DNA from: Bradyrhizobium sp. SZCCHNS1050 | Lineage (GTDB): Bacteria; Pseudomonadota; Alphaproteobacteria; Rhizobiales; Xanthobacteraceae | DNA: 64,000 nucleotides | NCBI RefSeq assembly: GCF_032484785.1 | Contig: NZ_JAUETR010000001.1 | Coordinates: forward strand, 1,925,501-1,989,500 | Direction of reading: 5' to 3' | Shown: positions 34,264 to 42,401 of the stretch, one piece after another | Numbering within the stretch: the stretch's first letter is position 1 | Layout of the letters: each line of letters opens with the position of its first letter | The notes under the pieces: model-generated | What the model saw: the letters and a program-made list of their open reading frames with translations, nothing else | What the model was told of the DNA's origin: nothing | Database searches by the model: none | Made by a program: the position numbers and the translations under genes

Positions 34264-35394
34264 TCACAACGCCGCGAACGCAGCGCGCGACGGTGCGAGC
34301 GGCAACCAGTCCGGGATGCGGCGCTTGGCGAGCCAATACGGCCGCCACAGCATTCGCCATGTGGTGAGATCCACAGGGGCCTGGCGCCATTTCATTCGAC
34401 CGGTCTCGATCTGCGACAGATCGTGCAGGTGCAGCCAGCGCCGCGCGATCCACCAGAGCTCGCGGGCGACGTCAGCATTCCCCCGTCCCTTGAGCTGGAC
34501 GATGCCCAACAACGGATCAGGAAAACGGACGGCGACCTCCAGCGTCGCGACGCGTTCGCCCAGGTGCCGGACGCTCCACAGCCGAGAGCGATTGTGGGCG
34601 ATGTCGGAGCCATAGGTGCGGACACAATTGCGCATAGTCATCGCTTCGTCGACCAGATCCGGGATGTCATCCAGCGGCCGAAACTCATAGTCCCCGACGC
34701 GACCGGGATGGAGCCACATGTCGCGGATTGGCCGTTGACCGAGATTGAGATGCAGCGAGACTTTCCCTCGCCAAGCGAGGGCAGCCGTCATTGCGGCATC
34801 GAGCTTCATGGCTGGCGTCCACGGCCTTTCGACGAGCTCGCGGCCGAAGCCGGCGGGCTGCCCCGAGAACCAGATCCACAGACCGAGCAGATGCATGCGG
34901 TCGCGCTTCAGCACCAGCGGCGCCCGCAGATACTCACGGGCGATCCACACCGCGGCCGGCTCATGCGCCAGCGCCGCCATCTCCGCCACGAGCTGCAGCC
35001 AGGTCGGCATCAGCTTCGGCGAGCGCGGCAAATGGTTGCCGATCTGCCGCCGGAACAGCTCGCCGTCTGGCAATGGTGGGATCGGACGGACGAACGCCTC
35101 CGGTGGCAGCTTGCGCAGCCAGAGCGGCAGACCGGCCGCGGCCGCCGCCTCGGCCAGCGGACGCCCCGCGATCACGCACGCGATCGCCCGCTCCGGATCG
35201 ACATCCGGGCGCGGCACCGCCAGCGCGAACAGCAGCGCCGGAAAGCTCAACGCGAGGTCGGCGAGATGAGGATGTCGCATCGCGCATGCGCGCACGCGGG
35301 ATTGCAGACGAGATGAATAGCGCCGCAGCCGGCGTTCGCGCAGGTCGGAACGCTCCGGCTCCCGGCTGGGAGTCAGCAAGAGATTTGATGTCAT
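34264..35394 (-). CDS. PcfJ-like domain protein
   Basis: A 376-aa soluble basic protein. The C-terminal half has the pattern of the PcfJ domain: DEAMTMRNCVRTYGSDI, then RLWSVRHLGERVATLEVAV, then IVQLKGRGN. In that family the NCV...Y core is conserved; PcfJ-like proteins occur in plasmids and phages but their role is unsettled. The N-terminal half is helical and Leu/Arg/Pro-rich. The frame opens with TTG at 35409; ATG 35394 is preferred, though no strong ribosome-binding site is seen. It is isolated, with repeat-rich gaps on both sides, which may indicate acquisition. Confidence 0.65.
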   Translation of the reverse strand: MTSNLLLTPSREPERSDLRERRLRRYSSRLQSRVRACAMRHPHLADLALSFPALLFALAVPRPDVDPERAIACVIAGRPLAEAAAAAGLPLWLRKLPPEAFVRPIPPLPDGELFRRQIGNHLPRSPKLMPTWLQLVAEMAALAHEPAAVWIAREYLRAPLVLKRDRMHLLGLWIWFSGQPAGFGRELVERPWTPAMKLDAAMTAALAWRGKVSLHLNLGQRPIRDMWLHPGRVGDYEFRPLDDIPDLVDEAMTMRNCVRTYGSDIAHNRSRLWSVRHLGERVATLEVAVRFPDPLLGIVQLKGRGNADVARELWWIARRWLHLHDLSQIETGRMKWRQAPVDLTTWRMLWRPYWLAKRRIPDWLPLAPSRAAFAAL

Positions 35395-35826
35395 GACACG
35401 ACGGTTCAAGCGCAGGCCACGAGGGCCGCGGGCTTTTCGATGAGATGCGAAAGGGTCAAATCATGGCCGGGACAATCATCCCGGTCGGCCGCGTCAATGA
35501 TCGCGCAGCGAGCCCGGGAAGCGCGTGAGTCTGAACATCGTCGCCTCCTGCGTTGAAGTTGGGATGCGCTGAACTAGCGTGTTTCTCGGCAGAGCGCAAC
35601 CATGGCCGCCGCCTCCTCCCACCTCGATGCACACGGGTCATCCTTGCGAAAGGTTGTCGGCGACCGGCACACCGCCGGCGCGAGCCCCCGAAACGACGAG
35701 GCGATCCAGGCCTTCCAGACAGATGATTCGACTTGGCCCTGGATTGCTCGCTGCGCTCGCGACGACGTGGTGAGTGAGCAGCGACCTGGATCGTTGATAC
35801 TGACTGCGCGGAGCGATGCACCAGCC
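35395..35826. other. 432-nt gap with one decayed palindrome
   Basis: No convincing gene. The part 35695-35767 (GCGATCCAGGCC, a long loop, GGCCCTGGATTGCTCGC) is a decayed relative of the palindrome at 33041. The rest shows nothing I can name. Confidence 0.5.
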
Positions 35827-36240
35827 CTACCGCTTCCCCTTCGTCATGTTCAGCGCCACCGCGGCGCGGATCAGCGCCATGAACGCAGTCTCATCGATCA
35901 CGTCGCCTTCATGAAGGTCGATCGCCCGGCGGGTATTGCCGTCGAGGCTGGCGTTGAACAGGCCGGAAGGGTCCGGCAGCGAGGCTCCTTTGGCGAAGGT
36001 CAGCTTCACCGCGGCCTTGTAGGTCTCGCCGGTGCAGACGATGCCGGCATGCGACCATACGGGAACGCCACGCCACTTCCACTCTTCGACGATATCGGGA
36101 TCGGCCCGTTTGATGAGATCGCGGACGTAGCTGAGCATGACGCCGCGCCAATCCCCGAGCTCCTTGATCCGGGCGTCGATCAGCTCCGACGGAGACTGGT
36201 TCCCCTCGCCGACGCTCGTAGCCTTCGTTGGTTTCGCCAT
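35827..36240 (-). CDS. DUF1801-family protein
   Basis: A 137-aa soluble protein from ATG 36240 (MAKPTKATSVGEGNQSPSEL). The core has DWRGVMLSYVRDLIKRADPD and EEWKWRGVPVWSHAGIVCTG followed by AVKLTFAKGASLPDPSGLF, which matches the DUF1801/YdhG-like family of small proteins with a proposed role in iron-protein or stress physiology. That role is from family knowledge and is uncertain. The upstream sequence GGATGGGAA may serve as ribosome-binding site; the 5-residue extension to 36255 is not needed. Confidence 0.8.
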   Translation of the reverse strand: MAKPTKATSVGEGNQSPSELIDARIKELGDWRGVMLSYVRDLIKRADPDIVEEWKWRGVPVWSHAGIVCTGETYKAAVKLTFAKGASLPDPSGLFNASLDGNTRRAIDLHEGDVIDETAFMALIRAAVALNMTKGKR

Positions 36241-36349
36241 GACGCTTATTCCCATCCACCTGCTTGTCGTTTCACCTGCGTGTAGTCCGCGTCGTAGTTA
36301 TACGACCATCTTGGCCTGCTCAAGTTTATAGCAATATTGATAACTCCAC

Positions 36350-36529
36350 GGCCAAGCGGCACAGTGCACCAACGAGGTGTCGTCCAACATCACCGAGGTG
36401 CAGCACGACGCCAGCGAAACCGGCTCGGCCTCGTCCCAGGTGCTGTCGGCGGCGCAGTCGCTGTCACAGGACAGCAACCGGCTGAAGCTGGAGGTCGGGC
36501 GATTCTTGAGCACGGTGCGGGCGGCGTAA
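36350..36529 (+). pseudogene. orphan 3' fragment of a methyl-accepting chemotaxis protein gene
   Basis: The plus strand from about 36350 to the TAA at 36527-36529 encodes QAAQCTNEVSSNITEVQHDA, then SETGSASSQVLSAAQSLS and RLKLEVGRFLSTVRAA. This is the usual C-terminal end of alphaproteobacterial chemoreceptors (end of the signalling domain). An in-frame stop at 36341-36343 lies immediately upstream and no start or sensor part is present, so this is a remnant left by deletion or rearrangement. A short minus-strand open frame over the same stretch is a shadow. Confidence 0.75.
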
Positions 36530-36582
36530 GAGCGAAATCGTTCGTCGTTGAACTCGTTCGCTCGCGACAACGGCAGTGTGTT

Positions 36583-36692
36583 CCCTCTCCCGCTTGCGGG
36601 GGAGGGCTAGGGAGGGGGCCGCTCCAGCGGCGGTGTGCGTGGCGCCCCCTCTCCAACTCTCCCCCGCAAGCGGGGGAGAGGGCGCAGCGGAG
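36583..36692. repeat. long inverted repeat with CCCGCTTGCGGG arms
   Basis: Left arm CCCTCTCCCGCTTGCGGGGG (36583 onward) is complemented by the right arm ending GCGGGGGAGAGGG at about 36692, around a GC-rich loop of about 65 nt. CCGCTTGCGGG is itself palindromic. It sits just after the chemoreceptor remnant. Confidence 0.65.
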
Positions 36693-36861
36693 CTTGGCGC
36701 GGGGTTGATCGGTTCACCGGAAACGAAGCAGGCAACTGCCGATCACCGGCCCGACTTAATAACACCGCGCCGCAGCGCGCCGTTGGAAACGAAGCAGCGC
36801 CGGTGCGGTGATCAGTTCGCCAACTCGCTGTGAACGCAATCCGGACGGCTGACCGCCCCCC

Positions 36862-37635
36862 TCACCGCTTCTCGATCACGAGGCTCTGCACCACGCGGCC
36901 GAAATAGCCTCTCGCATCACCCAGCCGCGCCATCGCCAGCCCCGCGCCGTCCGGGCCGATCCAGCTTTCGGCGTCGAGCAGGATCCAGTCGCCGACCGGC
37001 TCGCGGGCCATGTTCACGGTGAGGTCGGCGTTGAGGAACGTGTAGCTGTGGAAGTCGAGCGCAGCGGAGGTGCCGTTGCAGAAGTCGCTGGCGACCACGG
37101 CGCGCATCGCCTGTGAGACGGCGTGGCCTTCGACCAGCGGCCAGTCGACGCGGTACCAGATCGCGCCGGGCCCCTTGACGCCGAACCGGCCGCGCGCGGC
37201 GCGCAGCGTCATGCCGCGCACGAACGGGCTGGTGGAGAAATCAGCAGGCTCCGGCAACGCATCGTCAGGACCGACCAGATCAACCGGCAGCTCGCGGACA
37301 TCGTCCGGAAGCGGCACCGCATCCTGCCTGATCTTGAGCACCGTCGCCGTGACGACCACCGTGTCGCCGGCGCGCAAGCGCACCGCGCAGAGCTGGATCT
37401 TGCGGCCCTCGCGCAGCACCTCGGTCTCGATGAGGAGCTCTGCGAGCGGCACCGGGCGCATCAGGTCGATGGTGACGCGGGCAATGCGCATCGGCGACTT
37501 CGTCGGAATGCGCTCGGCCGCCCAAACGGCCAGCGCCGACGGCGCGGACCCGTGCTGCATGGTCGGATCCCACGGTCCGGCAGCATCGGAGCTGACGGCG
37601 ACCCGATTGTCCGCGATGCGGAAGATCGGCCGCAT
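36862..37635 (-). CDS. acyl-CoA thioesterase-like double hotdog protein
   Basis: A 257-aa cytoplasmic protein of the TesB/thioesterase-like class. Residues 1-120 contain WAAERIPTKSPMRIARVTID and the second half has SDFCNGTSAALDFHSYTFLN, DLTVNMAREPVGDWILLDAE and the last strand ARGYFGRVVQSLVI, typical of paired hotdog folds that hydrolyse acyl-CoA. The specificity is unknown. ATG 37635 follows a GAGG. A GTG at 37653, only 3 nt after the minE stop, is an alternative start. Its position directly after minE indicates co-transcription with minCDE, although a role in division-site control is not implied. Confidence 0.8.
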   Translation of the reverse strand: MRPIFRIADNRVAVSSDAAGPWDPTMQHGSAPSALAVWAAERIPTKSPMRIARVTIDLMRPVPLAELLIETEVLREGRKIQLCAVRLRAGDTVVVTATVLKIRQDAVPLPDDVRELPVDLVGPDDALPEPADFSTSPFVRGMTLRAARGRFGVKGPGAIWYRVDWPLVEGHAVSQAMRAVVASDFCNGTSAALDFHSYTFLNADLTVNMAREPVGDWILLDAESWIGPDGAGLAMARLGDARGYFGRVVQSLVIEKR

Positions 37636-37656
37636 CAGCGCGCGCCTCGCCACGCC

Positions 37657-37932
37657 TCAACCCGCGCTGGCAAAGGCGCGGTCGGCGCCATTGGGCAGTT
37701 CGATGTCGACCTCGAGCGTCGAGACATGTTTTCCCCGGTCCATGCGAACGATGACCTTGTCCGGATCAAGTACCACATGGCGCGAAACCACGGCGAGGAT
37801 TTCCTCGCGCAGCTGCATCAGGAGATCGGGCTGTCCACGCAGGCTGCGCTCATGCGCGAGCAGGATCTGCAGCCGCTCCCGCGCGACGGGCGCCGAGGCT
37901 GCACGCCCCGTAAAGAGCCGCAGCACACTCAT
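37657..37932 (-). CDS. minE: cell division topological specificity factor MinE
   Basis: A 91-aa protein that stimulates MinD ATPase and drives MinCD off the membrane, so that the division septum forms at mid-cell. The N-terminal RERLQILLAHERS segment is the MinD-binding region. The C-terminal half has LREEILAVVSRHVVLDPDKV followed by beta-strand VSTLEVDIELP, the dimerisation domain. ATG 37932 overlaps the minD stop by 4 nt (ATGA), indicating translational coupling. Length and order (minC-minD-minE) are as expected. Confidence 0.95.
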   Translation of the reverse strand: MSVLRLFTGRAASAPVARERLQILLAHERSLRGQPDLLMQLREEILAVVSRHVVLDPDKVIVRMDRGKHVSTLEVDIELPNGADRAFASAG

Positions 37933-38744
37933 GCAGCCCTCCGTCCCAAGAGCAGGTTCATCAGGCCCTTGCGCTCGGTCGGGATCTGCATCTCGACCTC
38001 CTCGCCGAGCAGCCGGCGCATCGCATCGTGATAGGCGCGTGCGGGGGCGCTCGCCGGGCTGTTGAGCGTCACCGGACAGCCGACATTGGAGGCGCGCAGC
38101 ACGTCCTGGCTCTCCGGCACGATGCCGAGCAACGGCGTCGCCAGGATTTCCAGCACGTCGTCGATCGACAGCATCTCGCCGCGCGCGGCGCGGCCGGCAT
38201 CGTAGCGGGTGATGAGAATGTGCTTCTCGACGCGCTCGCCGTTCTCGGCGCGCACGGTCTTGGAATCGAGCATGCCGATGATGCGGTCGGAATCGCGCAC
38301 CGACGACACCTCGGGATTGGTGACGATGAGAGCCTCGTCGGCATAGCGCATCGCCAGCATGGCGCCGCGCTCGATGCCGGCCGGGCTGTCGCAGATCACC
38401 CAGTCGAATGTCTTGCGCAGCTCAGCGATGACGCGGCCGACGCCGTCCTCGGTCAGCGCGTCCTTGTCCTTGGTCTGCGACGCCGGCAGCAGCCAGAGAT
38501 TCTCCAGCCGCTTGTCGCGGATCAGAGCCTGCGGCAGCTTGGCGACGCCATGGACCACGTTGATGAGATCGAACACGACGCGGCGTTCCGCGCCCATCAC
38601 CAGATCGAGGTTGCGCAGGCCGACGTCGAAATCGACGACGACGACCTTCTCGCCGGCCTGCGCCAGCGCCGCGCCCATCGCCGCCGTCGTGGTGGTCTTG
38701 CCGACGCCACCCTTGCCCGACGTCACTACGAGTACTTTCGACAT
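37929..38744 (-). CDS. minD: septum site-determining ATPase MinD
   Basis: A 271-aa membrane-associated P-loop ATPase of the ParA/MinD group that carries MinC to the membrane and oscillates or forms a gradient with MinE. The deviant Walker A is GKGGVGKTTTTA near residues 10-20. FDVGLRNLDLVMG and DSPAGIERGAML follow in order. The C-terminal GLMNLLLGRRAA can form the amphipathic membrane-targeting helix. The start at ATG 38744 has CAGGAGGAT 7 nt upstream. It lies 20 nt after minC and overlaps minE by 4 nt. Confidence 0.97.
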   Translation of the reverse strand: MSKVLVVTSGKGGVGKTTTTAAMGAALAQAGEKVVVVDFDVGLRNLDLVMGAERRVVFDLINVVHGVAKLPQALIRDKRLENLWLLPASQTKDKDALTEDGVGRVIAELRKTFDWVICDSPAGIERGAMLAMRYADEALIVTNPEVSSVRDSDRIIGMLDSKTVRAENGERVEKHILITRYDAGRAARGEMLSIDDVLEILATPLLGIVPESQDVLRASNVGCPVTLNSPASAPARAYHDAMRRLLGEEVEMQIPTERKGLMNLLLGRRAA

Positions 38745-38764
38745 GTCACGGATCCTCCTGCTAC

Positions 38765-39460
38765 TCAGTTCAATGCAACGATCTTCATGGAATGACCTTC
38801 GAGCCGCGCCTGCACGGCCCGGCCGCGCAACGCGGCGTCGATCTGCTCGGCGGTCTGGTAGTAGCCGTCGATCGCGACCAGCTCGGCCTCGATCTTCTGG
38901 CAATAGATGCGCGCCGCCGCGTTGCCGTTGATGCCGGCCATCGCGCGGCCGCGCAGCGCGCCGTAGACGTGGATCGAGCCGCCGGCGACGATCTCGGCGC
39001 CCGACGACACCGCGCCGAGCACGGTGACGTCGCCATCGGGAAACACGATCGACTGGCCCGAGCGTACGGGCTGGTCGAGCAGCAGCGAGGTCGGCTGCTG
39101 CAGCGACGGCTTCTCCGGCTCGATCTCCTGCACGGCGCAGTGACGGCCGCCCGACAACAAGGGAGGCATGCCGAGCGACAGCCGCCCCTGCTCGACGCCT
39201 TCGAGACCGAGCACGCGGATGTTGCGCGACTCGATGCTCTTGATGAGATGGGTGATGGCGAGCGGGCTCAGATCCAGCGCTGAGAGATCGAGCACGATCG
39301 GCTTGCCGACGAAGAAGCCGGGCGAGCCCGCGAGCGTTGCATCGAGCTCAGCCAGCCAATCGGCAATCGGCACAACCGGCGAAAACACGAAGGCGACGTA
39401 GGAGCGCCCGCGCAGACGAATAACAGGACGCACCGTTTCAGCGCTGGCACTCATGACCAT
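38765..39460 (-). CDS. minC: septum site-determining inhibitor MinC
   Basis: A 231-aa inhibitor of FtsZ assembly. The N-terminal half (RPVIRLRGRSYVAFVFSPVV) is the FtsZ-inhibiting domain. The C-terminal half has the beta-helix repeats typical of MinC (DVTVLGAVSSGAEIVAGGSI, then HVYGALRGRAMAGING), the MinD-binding dimer domain. A TTG at 39469 opens the frame, but ATG 39460 has GAAGGG about 9 nt upstream and was chosen. A TTAA-N7-TTAA site is 48 nt upstream. First gene of the min operon. Confidence 0.95.
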   Translation of the reverse strand: MVMSASAETVRPVIRLRGRSYVAFVFSPVVPIADWLAELDATLAGSPGFFVGKPIVLDLSALDLSPLAITHLIKSIESRNIRVLGLEGVEQGRLSLGMPPLLSGGRHCAVQEIEPEKPSLQQPTSLLLDQPVRSGQSIVFPDGDVTVLGAVSSGAEIVAGGSIHVYGALRGRAMAGINGNAAARIYCQKIEAELVAIDGYYQTAEQIDAALRGRAVQARLEGHSMKIVALN

Positions 39461-39507
39461 CCGACCCAACCCTTCTTAGTGATTGGTTAACTGTCGGCGC
39501 CAGATGG

Positions 39508-39522
39508 TTAACGGATAGTTAA
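39508..39522 (-). promoter_or_regulatory. CtrA-like full site upstream of minCDE
   Basis: TTAACGGATAGTTAA fits the CtrA consensus TTAA-N7-TTAA exactly and is 48 nt before the minC start, a position that fits binding over the -35 region. A further TTAAC at 39488-39492 lies nearby. In Sinorhizobium meliloti, CtrA control of min genes has been reported, which supports but does not prove this reading. Confidence 0.6.
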
Positions 39523-39696
39523 ATCGACGCTAAGCCGCTCAAAAATCGACAGCGGCCCGCCCGACATAGTTCGATGATGATCGAATCAAGGCGCAATCTT
39601 GGCATCAATGAGACGCAATTCATGAGCATCTGCGTCAAGACCCGTCACGCCTCATTTTAATCACATCATGATGATAACTTTAACGTACATATAATT

Positions 39697-39723
39697 CGGA
39701 ACCGACGACTTTAAGAGGTTCCG
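39697..39723. promoter_or_regulatory. dyad CGGAACC-N13-GGTTCCG
   Basis: Perfect 7-bp inverted repeats separated by 13 nt, inside the AT-rich promoter region about 255-280 nt upstream of the gene at 39980. It could be a regulator's operator or an RNA hairpin. No protein can be assigned. Confidence 0.4.
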
Positions 39724-39979
39724 ATCGATTGACACTCGTCAGGGGGCGGGGCATGGGATCGATAGAGGCGCCCAAGGCACGGCAAACGTGCCACGGCGCC
39801 TTGCAGGAAGGGACCGCTGGCGTGCGATCGCTGATCGACGCGAAACGTCTGATTCTGCAAGTGATTCCGTATACTCTGAAGTGGCAGACCAGCTCCCGCT
39901 CTTCGTTTGAAACTAGCTCTCATACGACCGTGGCAGAAGCGTATCAGTTTACCGGAATCGAGCGTCAGAGGAGTAGCGT

Positions 39980-40615
39980 ATGAGTTCGTTGAGTGAACAG
40001 AATCCGATGAACCCGCAGGACCCGCTGCACTATGCGCCGCGGTGGCTGCGCGAACGTCCGGAAGCCGCGCGTCTATCTCTCGTCGGTGACAATGCCAAGG
40101 CAGCGGAGGCGGCCGAGCGTCCCGCTTCGGGACAGCAAGGACCGCTCGATGCTCGCCTGGAGACCGCCGTGTTCGAATCCCTTCGCCAGTCGCTGAATCC
40201 GCAAGTCATGCGCGAGCCGCCGGATCTGGAGCGCGAGCGCGACCGCCGGTCGGTCGTGTTCAAGGTGGCCGGCCGCTTCGCCGCCGCAACCGGCGTCGCC
40301 GCCGTCGTCGCGCTGTTCTTCGTCAACATCGTGCCGGTGTGGCGCCAGCCCGACGCGAGCTCGTCCTTCGTCGCCGCCGTGCAGTCGATGAAGACGCTAC
40401 CGCCGGTCGCCGCCGACGTCCAGGACGCCAAGGCGGACCAGACCAGCGCGCTGCCCGAGCGGGTGGAGCCGCAGGCTCCGGCGCTGTCGCAGTTCAAATC
40501 GCTGCTCGCGGACGCTCCGGCGCCGACGGCAGAGACCGACACTCCAGAAAAGCCCATGCTGCAGCAGTTCATGCAGTGGAACCAGAAGACGGGTCAGATG
40601 GAGCGGGTTCGCTAA
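39980..40615 (+). CDS. hypothetical membrane protein preceding the ABC binding proteins
   Basis: 211 aa with a charged N-terminus (MSSLSEQNPMNPQDPLHYAP), one membrane segment near residues 95-115 (FAAATGVAAVVALFFVNIVP) and an Ala/Pro-rich C-terminal region ending MLQQFMQWNQKTGQMERVR. No family was recognised. AGAGGAG before the ATG is a good ribosome-binding site. It is 44 nt upstream of the first of three tandem binding-protein genes, so it is probably co-transcribed with it; the functional link is unknown. Confidence 0.7.
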   Translation: MSSLSEQNPMNPQDPLHYAPRWLRERPEAARLSLVGDNAKAAEAAERPASGQQGPLDARLETAVFESLRQSLNPQVMREPPDLERERDRRSVVFKVAGRFAAATGVAAVVALFFVNIVPVWRQPDASSSFVAAVQSMKTLPPVAADVQDAKADQTSALPERVEPQAPALSQFKSLLADAPAPTAETDTPEKPMLQQFMQWNQKTGQMERVR

Positions 40616-40659
40616 CCCTCTGCACGACTGATCCGACTTCCAACACATCACAGGCGACG

Positions 40660-42270
40660 ATGATCGACGTCCTACCGCAGAAAGCGGCAGCACGCCGTCC
40701 GCTGGCTCACGCCCGCATGGCAGCCATCCTGCTCGCGTCCCTCGTGGCCGGCGAGGCCGCTGCTGCGCCCGGCGAGAGTGTGAGCGTGGCGCGCCAGCTC
40801 GGCAGCCGCGTCGGCCCGATCATTGGCGCCGCGCTCGCGTGCCGCGACATCGCCCGGCCGCGCATCCAGGCCATCATCGAGAAATTCCAGCTCGTCATCC
40901 GCGAGGCCGCCGCCAGCGAGGCCGACCGTGACGAGCTGACGCGCCTGCTGGACCGCTATGTCGCCGAAGGTCGCAGCCTCGTCACGTCAGGCCGGCTGGA
41001 TTGCGGCGGCGCCAATCGGCAGCTTGCCGATCTCGAACAATCCATCGCAGCGCCGCCTCCGGCGCGCGCGAACCTGTCTGCCGTGAGCATCGGACCTGCA
41101 ACGGCGCAGGCCGCGACTGTACCGGCGCAACTGCTGCCGCCGGCCGGCAACGTGCGCGGGGTGACGCAGAGCGAGATCAAGCTCGGCATGGTCATTCCCT
41201 ACAGCGGACCGGTGAAGGAGAGCGGGCGACTGCTCAAGATCGGCGTCGAGACGGCGTTCAATCGCGCCAACGAGGCCGGCGGCGTCAACGGCCGCATGCT
41301 GAAGCTCGTCACCGCCGATGACGGCTACGATCCCGCGCGCACGCTGGATGCGATGAAGCTGCTCTACGAGAAGGAGCAGGTGTTCGGCTATATCAGCAAT
41401 TTCGGCTCGGCCACCGCCGCGGTCGCCATCCCCTACGCGCTCGAGCGCCGCACGCTGTTCTTCGCGCCCTATACCGGCGCCAACGTCGTGCGCCACGATC
41501 CGCCCGACCGCTATGTCTTCAACTACCGGCCGAGCTATGCCGAGGAGACCGACGCGCTGGTCCATTATCTCGTGAAGATGCGAAGGCTGCATCCGCGCCA
41601 GATCGTCGTGTTCGCGCAGAACGATGCCTTCGGCGACGCCGGCTTCGCCGGGGTGGCCAGGGCGTTCCGCACGCTCGGCGTCGGCGACAATTCGATCGTG
41701 CGGGTCAACTATCCGCGCAACACGGTCGAGGTCGACGACGCCATCAATCAGCTGAAGCTGCTGAAGACCCCGGTCAAGGCGGTGGTGATGCTGGCGACGA
41801 CGCGCGCCGCAGCCAAGTTCATCGAGAAGGCCCAGGGCGTATTTCCGGGCGTCATCTTCGCCAACATCTCCGCGGTTGCTGGCTCGGCGCTCGCCAGCGA
41901 GCTGATGCTGCTCGGACCGCGCTACGCCGAGGGCGTGATCGTCAGCCAGACCGTGCCCGGCGTTTCCGGCTATTCGAGCCTGGTGCTCGAATACAAGACC
42001 GCACTTGCGAAATATGCCCCGGGCGAGCCGGCCGACTACACCTCGCTCGAGGGCTATATCGCCGCGAGCATCCTGATCGAGGGACTGAAGCGCGCCGGTC
42101 CGAACTTCGATACCGAGCAACTGGTCGAAACGCTCGAGAACATGCGCAACATCGATCTCGGCCTCGGCACGCAGCTCGGCTTCGGCCGCGCCGAACACCA
42201 GGCTTCGCACAAGATCTGGGGCACGGCACTGGACGACAGCGGCACCTACCAACCCGTCGAACTTGAATAG
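40660..42270 (+). CDS. ABC transporter substrate-binding protein, tandem copy 1
   Basis: A 536-aa periplasmic binding protein of the Leu/Ile/Val type (Peripla_BP_6). It has a signal peptide at about residues 20-35 (MAAILLASLVAGEAAAA), a helical region of about 110 residues (LGSRVGPIIGAALACRDI) and then the two-lobe domain: EIKLGMVIPYSGPVKESGRL, ADDGYDPARTLDAMK, then DPPDRYVFNYRPSYAEETDA. It ends GRAEHQASHKIWGTALD followed by an ELE terminus, shared with the next two genes. The N-terminal helical extension is not normal for this family. No permease or ATPase gene is nearby. Confidence 0.85.
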   Translation: MIDVLPQKAAARRPLAHARMAAILLASLVAGEAAAAPGESVSVARQLGSRVGPIIGAALACRDIARPRIQAIIEKFQLVIREAAASEADRDELTRLLDRYVAEGRSLVTSGRLDCGGANRQLADLEQSIAAPPPARANLSAVSIGPATAQAATVPAQLLPPAGNVRGVTQSEIKLGMVIPYSGPVKESGRLLKIGVETAFNRANEAGGVNGRMLKLVTADDGYDPARTLDAMKLLYEKEQVFGYISNFGSATAAVAIPYALERRTLFFAPYTGANVVRHDPPDRYVFNYRPSYAEETDALVHYLVKMRRLHPRQIVVFAQNDAFGDAGFAGVARAFRTLGVGDNSIVRVNYPRNTVEVDDAINQLKLLKTPVKAVVMLATTRAAAKFIEKAQGVFPGVIFANISAVAGSALASELMLLGPRYAEGVIVSQTVPGVSGYSSLVLEYKTALAKYAPGEPADYTSLEGYIAASILIEGLKRAGPNFDTEQLVETLENMRNIDLGLGTQLGFGRAEHQASHKIWGTALDDSGTYQPVELE

Positions 42271-42401
42271 GATACCGCTAGAGGCGCGACGGCCTCAACT
42301 ACCAGGACAAAAGAGCGACAGAGAAACCCGACATTAATTCGAAATGCCACGAATAGTAGAACGAAGAGGGTTTGAAACAAGCTGAGCAGGTGGAAGGTTC
42401 G

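Larger units (their letters stand above)
39461..39979. other. 519-nt regulatory gap between min operon and the plus-strand block
   Basis: No convincing gene. It holds the CtrA-like site at 39508, an AT-rich stretch at 39640-39700 (a plausible promoter region for the plus-strand genes) and the dyad at 39697. Short open frames here are not supported by codon use or ribosome-binding sites. Confidence 0.55.

Noticed and set aside
33578..34453. 291-aa minus-strand frame over the repeat region
   Set aside because: It crosses several palindromes and the branched repeat and is rich in Arg/Ser/Pro, so the open frame is explained by repeats in GC-rich DNA.
36298..36570. 90-aa Cys/Ser-rich minus-strand frame
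   Set aside because: It lies exactly antisense to the chemoreceptor remnant, whose plus-strand reading matches a known family end.
33041..36692. CRISPR array
   Set aside because: The repeats here differ from one another, are palindromic and irregularly spaced, and lack uniform spacers or cas genes.
39729..39983. 84-aa plus-strand frame upstream of the 211-aa membrane protein
   Set aside because: No ribosome-binding site and no domain, and it overlaps the start of the supported gene.
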